NCBI RefSeq assembly: GCF_012516375.2
Contig: NZ_CP051204.2
Span: forward strand, 7,708,501 to 7,772,500
Length of the DNA: 64,000 nucleotides
DNA from: Chitinophaga oryzae
GTDB lineage: Bacteria; Bacteroidota; Bacteroidia; Chitinophagales; Chitinophagaceae
Direction: 5' to 3'
Below are positions 1 through 7,012 of the stretch, one piece after another. The notes beneath the pieces were generated by a model, which was not told the origin of the DNA, made no database searches, and was given only the letters and a program-made list of their open reading frames with translations. A program made the position numbers and the translations under genes. Within the stretch, counting starts at the first letter, position 1; every line of letters begins with the position of its first letter.

Positions 1-1330
1 TTTCGAAAGAGGTATTTTTCAGTGCGCCATCCTGCTTGAAATAGCTGCCGGATAGTGCTACCCTGTCTTCCGCAGTACCGCCGCTCACACTTAAGTTATG
101 GCTTTGCACAGTGCCCGGGCGGGTAGCCAGTTTAAACCAGTCGTTGTCACGGCCGCTGGCCAGATCGGCAGGCGTATAAAAGGCTGGTTGTCCTTTTTCG
201 ATGGCTTTGGCGTTGGTGACCTGCATATTCTCCAGGCCATTCATTTTATCATATTCCTTCACGATCCTTTGTGTGCCGGTATAGCCGTCATATTGAATGG
301 CGGCGCGGCCGCTCTTGCCTCTTTTGGTAGTGATCATCACCACGCCGTTAGCGCCGCGGGCCCCGTAAATAGCGGTGGAGGAGGCATCTTTAAGGATCTG
401 TATATCGTCGATGTCGTTCGGGTTGATGTCCTTTCCTGTTTCAGAAGGGAAGCCATCCACTACGTACAGTGGTTCGTTGGTGGATTTGATGGAGTTCCCA
501 CCGCGGATGCGCACAATCGTTTGTCCGCCCGGCGCGGCGTTCGACTGGCTCACCTGCACCCCTGCCGCGCGGCCCTGGATAGCCTGCGCAGCATTGCTGG
601 TTACGCCACCGAGGTTCATATCTTCGCTGGAAATGGAGCTGATAGCGCCGGTGAGGTCTTTCTTTTTAGTGGTACCGTACCCCACCACCACTACATCGGT
701 AAGGTTAGATACTTCTTCGGAAAGGGTTACTTTAAAGCTGGTGGTTTTACCGTCGAATTTAACCGACCAGGTTTTAAAACCCACCATAGAGATTTCCAGT
801 GTTTCCCCGGGGTTGGCGTTAATCTTAAAGCTGCCATCGGTGTTGGTAACAGTGCCGAGTTTGGTGCCTTTAACCGTGACGGTTGCACCGGGCAGCGGCT
901 GACCTTTATCGGTGGTAACCACGCCGTGCACCTCGATAGGTGGCGGCGGTGTGGTAGCCGGCTGCACTGCCGGTTTTGTTTTTACGATGATAGCGCCTCC
1001 TTCAATACTGTAAGTAAGGGGTTGGTTACGCATAAAAAGATGCAACGCATCGTTTACAGGCATGTTGCTCACCGTGATATTGGCCCTGCCGCTTTTTTCC
1101 AGCAAGGCTTCATCTGCCAGGATATTGAGGCCGGTTTGTTTGTTGATTTCCCGGAACACCTCTTTGGCGGTAACATTTTTCATCGACAGGCTTACTACCT
1201 GGTCAGGGGCTGCGCTCCCCTGTGCCGTGGCGGCGAAACATAGCAGGGCCAGTAGCTGGCTGGCCTTCAGATGTTTGGTTGGACGCCGGTTGCTCTTACA
1301 CCGGCAACTGGCATTAGTACGTAATTGCAT
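1..1330 (-). CDS. SusC/RagA-family TonB-dependent receptor with STN domain (partial, N-terminal 443 residues)
   Basis: The reading frame stays open from an ATG at 1330 to the left edge, so only the N-terminal part is visible. After a basic N-terminus and a hydrophobic segment (LLALLCFAATAQG) comes an STN/secretin-like domain (about residues 45-110), then a CarboxypepD_reg-like fold (GVVTTDKGQPLPGATV, about 130-205), then the plug with VVVVGYGTTKKKDLTGAIS, an IRIRGGNS segment and the SusC signature GARGANGVVMITTKRGK. Family knowledge: SusC proteins are outer-membrane TonB-dependent importers that work with SusD lipoproteins, and an STN domain marks receptors that signal through FecR to an ECF sigma factor. 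The FecR and sigma genes lie directly upstream on the same strand (2646 and 3295), which fits that coupling. Substrate unknown. A SusD gene is expected beyond the left edge but is not visible. Confidence 0.93.
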   Translation of the reverse strand, partial: MQLRTNASCRCKSNRRPTKHLKASQLLALLCFAATAQGSAAPDQVVSLSMKNVTAKEVFREINKQTGLNILADEALLEKSGRANITVSNMPVNDALHLFMRNQPLTYSIEGGAIIVKTKPAVQPATTPPPPIEVHGVVTTDKGQPLPGATVTVKGTKLGTVTNTDGSFKINANPGETLEISMVGFKTWSVKFDGKTTSFKVTLSEEVSNLTDVVVVGYGTTKKKDLTGAISSISSEDMNLGGVTSNAAQAIQGRAAGVQVSQSNAAPGGQTIVRIRGGNSIKSTNEPLYVVDGFPSETGKDINPNDIDDIQILKDASSTAIYGARGANGVVMITTKRGKSGRAAIQYDGYTGTQRIVKEYDKMNGLENMQVTNAKAIEKGQPAFYTPADLASGRDNDWFKLATRPGTVQSHNLSVSGGTAEDRVALSGSYFKQDGALKNTSFE

Positions 1331-1446
1331 ACTTGTGCTGAATTTTGATTGAGAGAATGGTCTGGTTGTGCTCTTTTCTTTTACAAAGCCTTTGTTATGA
1401 TAACATTCCCGTTATATTGGTTGATATAATTGTTCACTTCCAGGCT

Positions 1447-2646
1447 TTAATCGCCTTCTATAATCAGTTTCTTTCCTTCTAAGCGGTAGTTGACGTCGTT
1501 GGCATTCAGCATTTTTAAAACATTCATCAGACTGCTGCTGCGGCTGATCATTCCGAAAAATTTCCTGGGCCTGAGCCGGCCTTCATATATAATTTCCACA
1601 TCATACCAATGGGCAAACTGCCGTAGTACGGTGGTCAGATCTGTGCTCTCGAACTGGAAGTAACCCTCTTTCCAGGCGATTATTTCAGCGGTATTTACGC
1701 CGGTTATTTTCTTTACATGGCCGCCGGGGCTTATCTGCGATTGTTCACCGGGCGCCAGTTGTATACTTTCTTTCTTACTGTTAACCTTCACCGCGCCTTC
1801 CAGCAGTGTGGTATTGATAGTGGCTTCATCCGGGTAGGAGTTGATATTGAAGCTGGTGCCCAGTACATCTACCGTCACCTGGTTTACCAGCACCCGGAAA
1901 GGCCGGCGGGCATCATGTGCCACTTCGAAATATGCTTCGCCGCTAAGCTCTATCCGGCGTTCATCCCCTGCAAAGGCGGCAGGAAAGCGGAGAGAAGACG
2001 AGGCATTGAGCCATATTTTGCTGCCATCGGCCAGTACCAGCGGGTAGGTTTCGCCCGGGCCGGTGGTGAGCGTGTTATAGACAGGCGCGCTGTTGGCATC
2101 TTTTGTTTTAACGTATACCAGTTGCCCGTCCTGATTATGTACGGCGCTGTTGCCCTGTTGCGCCAGCTGATGTATAGCGGCGCTGTCGAGCACTATTTTT
2201 TCCCCGTTGGCCAGGGTGAGCACTGCCTTGTGCCCGCCGGGCGTTACAGCCGCCGGTGCGGCTTTGACCGCGGTAACCGCCACGGTAGTGGCCACCGGTT
2301 TCCGGAGAAAGTATACTGCCGGAATGGCAAAACCAAGTAACACCGCCGCTGCCGCAGCCAGTTTCAACCAGCTATAATTCCTCCGGGGAGAAAGTGGTGT
2401 GACCGGAGCGCCTTGTATATGCTGCAGGAGTTCTTTCCGGACCCTGTCGCCCGGCTCACCGGAGTGAATGCCGTCACCCGGCTTTACCTGCCGGAACGCG
2501 GCCTGCATTTCGTGCAGCAGGGTACGGCCGGAAACATCGTCCCGCAGGTAGTCCATCAGCTCAAGGGCTTCCTGGGGACTACAGGTCCGTTGCTGCCAGC
2601 GTTGCAGCAATAACCGGTAATATTCATTGTTCTTTTCTGCGGGCAT
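1447..2646 (-). CDS. FecR-family anti-sigma factor
   Basis: This is a 399-residue FecR-type inner-membrane anti-sigma regulator. The N-terminal cytoplasmic part (about 1-80) would bind the sigma factor. One transmembrane helix follows (LKLAAAAAVLLGFAIPAVYF). The periplasmic part carries the FecR domain (YPLVLADGSKIWLNASSSLR, LSGEAYFEVAHDARRPFRV, VDVLGTSFNINSY) and ends in a DUF4974-like domain. I prefer the ATG at 2646 (MPAEKNNEYY) because the longer frame only reaches a TTG at 2664. It lies between the ECF sigma gene (ends 2699) and the SusC receptor (starts 1330), the standard sigma-FecR-SusC order of Bacteroidota. By family knowledge it passes substrate occupancy of the receptor's STN domain to the sigma factor. 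Confidence 0.93.
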   Translation of the reverse strand: MPAEKNNEYYRLLLQRWQQRTCSPQEALELMDYLRDDVSGRTLLHEMQAAFRQVKPGDGIHSGEPGDRVRKELLQHIQGAPVTPLSPRRNYSWLKLAAAAAVLLGFAIPAVYFLRKPVATTVAVTAVKAAPAAVTPGGHKAVLTLANGEKIVLDSAAIHQLAQQGNSAVHNQDGQLVYVKTKDANSAPVYNTLTTGPGETYPLVLADGSKIWLNASSSLRFPAAFAGDERRIELSGEAYFEVAHDARRPFRVLVNQVTVDVLGTSFNINSYPDEATINTTLLEGAVKVNSKKESIQLAPGEQSQISPGGHVKKITGVNTAEIIAWKEGYFQFESTDLTTVLRQFAHWYDVEIIYEGRLRPRKFFGMISRSSSLMNVLKMLNANDVNYRLEGKKLIIEGD

Positions 2647-2698
2647 ATCTATTACTATCCCCAAAAAAGAAAACAGGGTGGGTCGGAGAGAAAAAAAA

Positions 2699-3295
2699 TT
2701 ACCTGGAGGGAGTTATCAGGAGACCGGAGACCAACAGCAGCGGGAGAATACCGTCTGTGTTAGTATAAAAGAAGAACTTAATACTTTTCATGGCCAGCAC
2801 CATATGTTCTTTTACCGTGTTACGGGAAATGCCCAGTTCCACGGCTACTTCTTCGTAGCTTTTGCTTTCTTCCCGGCAAAGCCTGAATACCTTCTGCCGC
2901 TGGGGCGGCAGTTGCGCTATGGCCTGGTGCAGTAAAGACTCATATTGTTTCCAGAGCAGCCGTGTATCTGCATCTTCGGTCTGGTGCTGCAACTCCTGCA
3001 TCGCCTGTAAACGGAGGGCCGCATCGGCGCTGATCTTCTTCAGGCGTTTAAACACATGATTCCGGGTAATACGGTACAGGTAACCGCTGAACGATAATTC
3101 AGGGTTGATCCGCTCCCTAATCTCCCAGATCTTTATAAACACTTCCTGTAGTGTATCTTCGGCCAGTTCCGGGATGTTAATGAAGTGGAGTATATAAGTG
3201 TAAAGTGAGGGATAATACTGATCATATAGTGTTATATACGCTTCGGTATCCCCTTGCTGCAGCCTTTGCAGCAGAACAGCTTCTTCATTGCCCAC
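2699..3295 (-). CDS. RNA polymerase ECF sigma factor (sigma-70 family)
   Basis: This 198-residue protein has the two-domain ECF layout. Sigma-2 covers about residues 10-80 (LYDQYYPSLYTYI, EDTLQEVFIKIWE) and sigma-4 about 120-175, with a helix-turn-helix (SYEEVAVELGISRNTVKEHM). It ends in a hydrophobic tail (ILPLLLVSGLLI) of a kind also seen in the other SusC-linked sigma factor here. The start appears to be GTG at 3295; no in-frame ATG lies nearby. It begins the minus-strand run sigma-FecR-SusC, so it probably drives transcription of the SusC operon when FecR releases it. The target promoter cannot be defined from this window. Confidence 0.93.
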   Translation of the reverse strand: MGNEEAVLLQRLQQGDTEAYITLYDQYYPSLYTYILHFINIPELAEDTLQEVFIKIWEIRERINPELSFSGYLYRITRNHVFKRLKKISADAALRLQAMQELQHQTEDADTRLLWKQYESLLHQAIAQLPPQRQKVFRLCREESKSYEEVAVELGISRNTVKEHMVLAMKSIKFFFYTNTDGILPLLLVSGLLITPSR

Positions 3296-3544
3296 TGGAT
3301 TCTCGATTTGATGACTAAAATACGCAATTGGCAGATAGTTCTGCGGAAAAATTTCGTGGGTTTTGTCTGACTCCGGATGATGGTGATTTTGCAGGATTTA
3401 AAAATACTATATTTTAGTATCTGTACGTTTAAGATATTCCGGCCCTCACCGTAGTATTTTCAACGGCAATGGCAAATATTACATAATTTAGTGATGCTCA
3501 AGCAGTCACCTTTATCACTATTACTATCATTCAATACCGCGCAC

Positions 3545-4639
3545 ATGAAAAGGCTTTTTGTATTGGTTGCCCTGATTTTTCCGCTGGCGTTAAGCGCACA
3601 GACCAGGCTGTCGGAAACTGTTGCAGCAGATTTCTCTAACCGGGTGGCCCATCACTATACGTTAAAAAACGACTCCATTACCGGCTATATCGCGGAGCAG
3701 CTGACCCGCAGCGGCGCGGGCGGGCTGGACATCGACTCCACCATGTTCAACCTGAAAAACGACCTTCCTGCCCTGGATGCGGCGCTGAAATACCTGTACC
3801 AGTACAGCGATTGTAACCGGCAGCGGTTCATTGCCAACCTGCGGGGCATGAACCTGCAGACCAACAGCGTATTCCCGTTGGCCACCTACACCGCCAATAA
3901 ATATAAGAACGATACCAAGGCCCTGCTGGAAGATAAAAGCGACTTCCTGAAGACCTATACCGGTCCGGTGACCGGCAAACAGGCACCGGCTGCCGTGGCC
4001 CAGGCGACCAGCACAACAGATAATACCGCGACCGCCACCACAACGGCCGGCACCGGCGAAACAACCGCAGCCGGCACCACTGCCACCACAGAAGGCGCTG
4101 CGATCTCCGCCCCGCCTGTGGCCGATACTCGCAACTGGGAGGTGAAACCACTGTTCCAGGTACGCACCCCTGAACAACTGGTAGACATGTTCGGGAAAGA
4201 CAACGTTACTCAACGCGACGCCATCGATCTGGCCGGCACCAAAGAAGGCGAAGCCTACGTGATCTACCCTGATACCGACGACGAACTGGAAGTACAGTTT
4301 GACGGCGAAAACGGGAATATCCTCACCTTCTCCCATTTCCCCTCCAGGTGGAAATCCCCTTATGGTATTAAAGCCGGCGACCCGCTGGCCAAACTGATCA
4401 AAGTAAACGGCCGTCCTTTCCGCATCAATGGCTTCGAATGGACCAACGGCGGGCTGGTGAGCGACTGGCAGGGCGGCGCCCTCGAAGGTAAAAATGTGGT
4501 CATCCAGCTGAAAGCAAACAATACCGGCGATCCTAAAACATACGACCAGGTGACCGGAGACAAAACCATCCGTTCAGACCTCCCGGTACTGAAGAAACTG
4601 GATATCATTATCCAGTCTGTCGCTTTTAAAAGCAACTAA
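3545..4639 (+). CDS. Secreted protein of unknown function
   Basis: A 364-residue protein that I do not recognise. The ATG at 3545 begins a clear signal peptide (MKRLFVLVALIFPLALSAQ), so I prefer it to the ATG at 3491. The mature N-terminal half is helical-looking (about 20-140). It is followed by a low-complexity Ala/Thr linker (about 145-185, TTDNTATATTTAGTGETTAA) and a C-terminal domain (about 190-364) with alternating hydrophobic stretches and an acidic segment (YPDTDDELEVQFDGENGN). The linker suggests two separately folded domains in the periplasm or outside the cell. It is transcribed away from the sigma gene at 3295 and followed by a long palindrome at 4650-4760. No catalytic motif is visible. 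Confidence 0.85.
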   Translation: MKRLFVLVALIFPLALSAQTRLSETVAADFSNRVAHHYTLKNDSITGYIAEQLTRSGAGGLDIDSTMFNLKNDLPALDAALKYLYQYSDCNRQRFIANLRGMNLQTNSVFPLATYTANKYKNDTKALLEDKSDFLKTYTGPVTGKQAPAAVAQATSTTDNTATATTTAGTGETTAAGTTATTEGAAISAPPVADTRNWEVKPLFQVRTPEQLVDMFGKDNVTQRDAIDLAGTKEGEAYVIYPDTDDELEVQFDGENGNILTFSHFPSRWKSPYGIKAGDPLAKLIKVNGRPFRINGFEWTNGGLVSDWQGGALEGKNVVIQLKANNTGDPKTYDQVTGDKTIRSDLPVLKKLDIIIQSVAFKSN

Positions 4640-4649
4640 ACCATTTACG

Positions 4650-4760
4650 GATTTACAGATTTTTTGATTTATGAATTTAAAATGCAGCGGGAACCACGCT
4701 ATTTTAAGGTTTCCGCTGCATTTTAAATTCATAAATCGTAAATCAAAAAATCTCTAAATC
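4650..4760. repeat. Long imperfect intergenic palindrome
   Basis: The left arm (4650-4695) and right arm (4708-4760) are reverse complements over about 45 bases with one extra 7-base stretch (ACGATTT) in the right arm and isolated mismatches. The loop is about 12 bases. The tip is GC-richer (AATGCAGCGG) and the base is AT-rich, and the right arm is followed by a run of six T. It starts 10 bases after a stop codon and ends 17 bases before the next start. It could act as a terminator or be a copy of a dispersed palindromic repeat. The element at 5962-6059 is similarly built. Confidence 0.85.
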
Positions 4761-4777
4761 TTTTTTATCTTGTTTGT

Positions 4778-5233
4778 ATGAAACAGACGATAGTTATTCT
4801 TTTCTTTGCCATCATGGGACTTTCCACGAGCATGCAAGCACAATCTAAAAAATACCCTTCGCTGAACCATATCGCGATTTATGTAGTCAGCCTGGAGCGC
4901 GCCACCGCTTTCTACCGGGATGTTATTGGCCTTGAAGTGATGGACGAACCGTTTAAAGACGGCCGCCACAGCTGGTTTAAAGTAGGAGACCACAGTCAGC
5001 TGCATATTATTTCCGGGGCCGCCAAAGCCGAAGTACATCCCAAAGACGCCCATCTTTGCTTCAGCGTTCCTTCCATGAAAGCATTTATCTCCGTACTGGA
5101 GCAACATCACGTCACCTACGAAGACTGGCCGGGGAAACCCAATACCATCAATAAAAGGGTGGATGGCGTACAGCAGATCTATTTCCGGGACCCGGACGGC
5201 TATTGGATTGAAATCAACGACGACAAATACTAA
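4778..5233 (+). CDS. Secreted VOC-family (glyoxalase/dioxygenase-like) protein
   Basis: A 151-residue protein with a signal peptide (MKQTIVILFFAIMGLSTSMQAQ) followed by a single vicinal-oxygen-chelate domain. Typical elements are LNHIAIYVVSLERATAFYRDVIGL at the start, a central HSQLHIISG, and a C-terminal FRDPDGYWIEIND. His31 and Glu145 sit where first and last metal ligands usually lie. VOC proteins bind a divalent metal and act on small molecules (glyoxalases, extradiol dioxygenases, fosfomycin/bleomycin resistance proteins); the substrate here is unknown. The export signal is unusual because most VOC enzymes are cytoplasmic, although secreted VOC proteins occur in Bacteroidota. It stands alone behind the palindrome at 4650-4760. 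Confidence 0.9.
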   Translation: MKQTIVILFFAIMGLSTSMQAQSKKYPSLNHIAIYVVSLERATAFYRDVIGLEVMDEPFKDGRHSWFKVGDHSQLHIISGAAKAEVHPKDAHLCFSVPSMKAFISVLEQHHVTYEDWPGKPNTINKRVDGVQQIYFRDPDGYWIEINDDKY

Positions 5234-5334
5234 GCGTCCGGGACAGCGGGCAACAAGCGGCCGGTCATCGTCCTAAAAAATAACAGGCGGGAGTGGTCTT
5301 TTTTTGTTAAATTCAGTAACCACATTCCAAGATT

Positions 5335-5964
5335 ATGTCATTACTACTGAATGTTCCTGCTGCGGAAGAAACCGAAGCCAAGTCAAAAGGGGCTTTGTGG
5401 GACGCCAACCTGCAAACCTGGTACCTGCCGGATATCAATTATGATCATATCATGGAGGTAGATAAATGGATCACCGACCGGGATACCGCCATTATCCTGT
5501 CGGACGAAGTGATTATCGCCCATGCGCGCCATACCTGCCCGCATTGTCAGCAGTCCACACCGGTGATCGCCATTGGCAGCGATTTCTTCTACGAAAAAGA
5601 CATGAACGAACGGGATGAACTGGTCTGGTTTGAACTGGATTTTTTCACCCTGTTTCAGCAAACCTCCGTTATCTCCGCGCACCTGTTCAATTTTTTCCGG
5701 GACAATTACCCACATTACAAGCAGGGCCCCGCCAGGAGCGCAGACGGCTACTATTGGTGCAACCACTGCGAACATTGCGGAAAGGATATTGACGATACCC
5801 TTCTTTTTGCCGACCCGGGTGACGTGTTTAACCCGGACAACGCAGCCGCAGCCGCTTCCATCACCCTGCGGACTTTTCCGTTTAAATACGCCCCACACAT
5901 AGACGCAGATTATAATATAAATGATAATGTGCGGCTGATCAACGAATTTGCCGGCAGAACTTAG
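5335..5964 (+). CDS. DUF5710-domain protein with two Cys-pair (zinc-ribbon-like) sites
   Basis: A 209-residue protein whose first 45 residues match the DUF5710 pattern (LLNVPAAEETEAKSKGALWD then TWYLPD), a short module found in conjugation and DNA-metabolism proteins and in stand-alone proteins. Two cysteine knuckles follow, HTCPHCQQ near residue 67 and CNHCEHCGKD near residue 141, which could form one zinc-binding site. The segment between them is rich in aromatic and acidic residues. There is no signal peptide, so it is probably cytoplasmic. Its TAG stop at 5962-5964 lies at the edge of the palindrome that separates it from the convergent M48 gene. Function unknown. Confidence 0.85.
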   Translation: MSLLLNVPAAEETEAKSKGALWDANLQTWYLPDINYDHIMEVDKWITDRDTAIILSDEVIIAHARHTCPHCQQSTPVIAIGSDFFYEKDMNERDELVWFELDFFTLFQQTSVISAHLFNFFRDNYPHYKQGPARSADGYYWCNHCEHCGKDIDDTLLFADPGDVFNPDNAAAAASITLRTFPFKYAPHIDADYNINDNVRLINEFAGRT

Positions 5965-6059
5965 TCATTTGATTATTTGGTTATTTTAAAATTTAAAGCG
6001 TTCACTTATGGGCAAACCAACAAGTGAACGCTTTAAATTTTAAAATAACAAAATGATTA
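5962..6059. repeat. Long palindrome bounded by two convergent stop codons
   Basis: Left arm 5962-6007 and right arm 6022-6059 pair over about 37 bases (core ATTTTAAAATTTAAAGCG, then TTCACTT at the tip), with a 14-base loop and an extra 8 bases in the left arm. The outer ends coincide with the TAG stop of the DUF5710 gene and the TAA stop of the M48 gene on the opposite strand. Placement and symmetry fit a bidirectional terminator. The architecture (AT-rich base, one arm with a short duplicated insertion) resembles the palindrome at 4650-4760. Confidence 0.85.
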
Positions 6060-6854
6060 CGGTTTTTTGTAACCGTCTTTCGTGGCTTTCTCCGCCATGG
6101 TCACCATTCTTTTTTCGGTGTCAGGGTGAGAAGAGAACAGCTGGGCGCCTTTCTTCTTTTTTTCACCGTTATTGGCTTCCTGAGCTGCTTTCCACAGCTT
6201 TTCAAAAGCGGTGGACATTCCCCAGGGGTTCAGTTTATTTGCTTTCAGGAATTCGTAACCGTAATTGTCCGCCTGGCTTTCCTGGCCACGGGAGTAAGCA
6301 GAGTTAGCCACCGCTTCCCCCAGATCGCCCAGCTGAGAGTCGCTCAGCGCGCCGGCAGCGCCGCCCTGGGAAGACACACCGTCTTTCAGTGCGGAGGTCA
6401 TTAACGCGGTTTTAAAAGCGTCTTTGGAATCTTTATTTTTTACGTGACCGATCTCGTGACCGATAACGCCCATTACTTCATCGTCCGTCATTACCTTCAT
6501 CAGGCCGGCGCATACGCGCACGCTGCCATCCGCACAGGCGAAGGCATTGATATCCCTCACGAGGTACACCTTGAAGTTCAGGTTCATCCCTTCATAATTG
6601 GCGGCATTGGCCGTCAATTTAGCCAGCCGCTGTGCCAGCGGGTCATCCGCGGGGGCTACAGGATTGTGCTCGTCCATCCACTGGATATACTCTTTGGTAT
6701 ATTTGATGACTTCATCATCGCTCAGCGTTACGGCTTTTGCGGCTTTCACACCTGCGCCGATAGTTTTGGAATTGAGCTTGAACTGGGCGCTGGCAGTAGA
6801 TGCCAATGCAAGGGAGATAGCACAAACAATGCTACAGCGAGTAAAAACAAACAT
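6057..6854 (-). CDS. M48-family secreted metalloprotease
   Basis: A 265-residue protein with a signal peptide (MFVFTRCSIVCAISLALAS, then TASAQ). I chose the ATG at 6854 because the longer frame to 6929 would put about 25 residues in front of that signal. The catalytic zinc motif HEIGH lies at about residues 133-137 and the third ligand glutamate is in QESQADNYGYEF, as in M48/Ste24/BepA-type peptidases. Conserved M48 features are INAFACADGSVRVCAGLM before the helix and the late histidine in FSSHPDTEKR. It has only the N-terminal signal and no multi-helix membrane domain, so it is likely a periplasmic protease or a lipid-free BepA-like quality-control enzyme. It converges with the DUF5710 gene. 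Confidence 0.93.
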   Translation of the reverse strand: MFVFTRCSIVCAISLALASTASAQFKLNSKTIGAGVKAAKAVTLSDDEVIKYTKEYIQWMDEHNPVAPADDPLAQRLAKLTANAANYEGMNLNFKVYLVRDINAFACADGSVRVCAGLMKVMTDDEVMGVIGHEIGHVKNKDSKDAFKTALMTSALKDGVSSQGGAAGALSDSQLGDLGEAVANSAYSRGQESQADNYGYEFLKANKLNPWGMSTAFEKLWKAAQEANNGEKKKKGAQLFSSHPDTEKRMVTMAEKATKDGYKKP

Positions 6855-6976
6855 AAAAAACAACTGTTTAGTTAGGAAATGGTTTAAGGTTAAAAACATT
6901 TGCGCAGCGAAGATAAAGGAAATATCCAATTCGAGCCAAACCGGAGACGGACTTCGGTATCCATGTGTGATCCGAA

Positions 6977-7011
6977 CTAAAAAGCTGCCCCTTACCGGGG
7001 CAGCTTTTTAG
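6977..7011 (-). terminator. Rho-independent terminator after the LRR-BRCT gene
   Basis: Perfect 15-base arms (6977-6991 and 6997-7011, core AAAAAGCTGCCCC) around a 5-base loop, starting just after the stop codon at 7013. The A/T flanks make it potentially bidirectional. Confidence 0.9.
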
Positions 7012-7012
7012 T

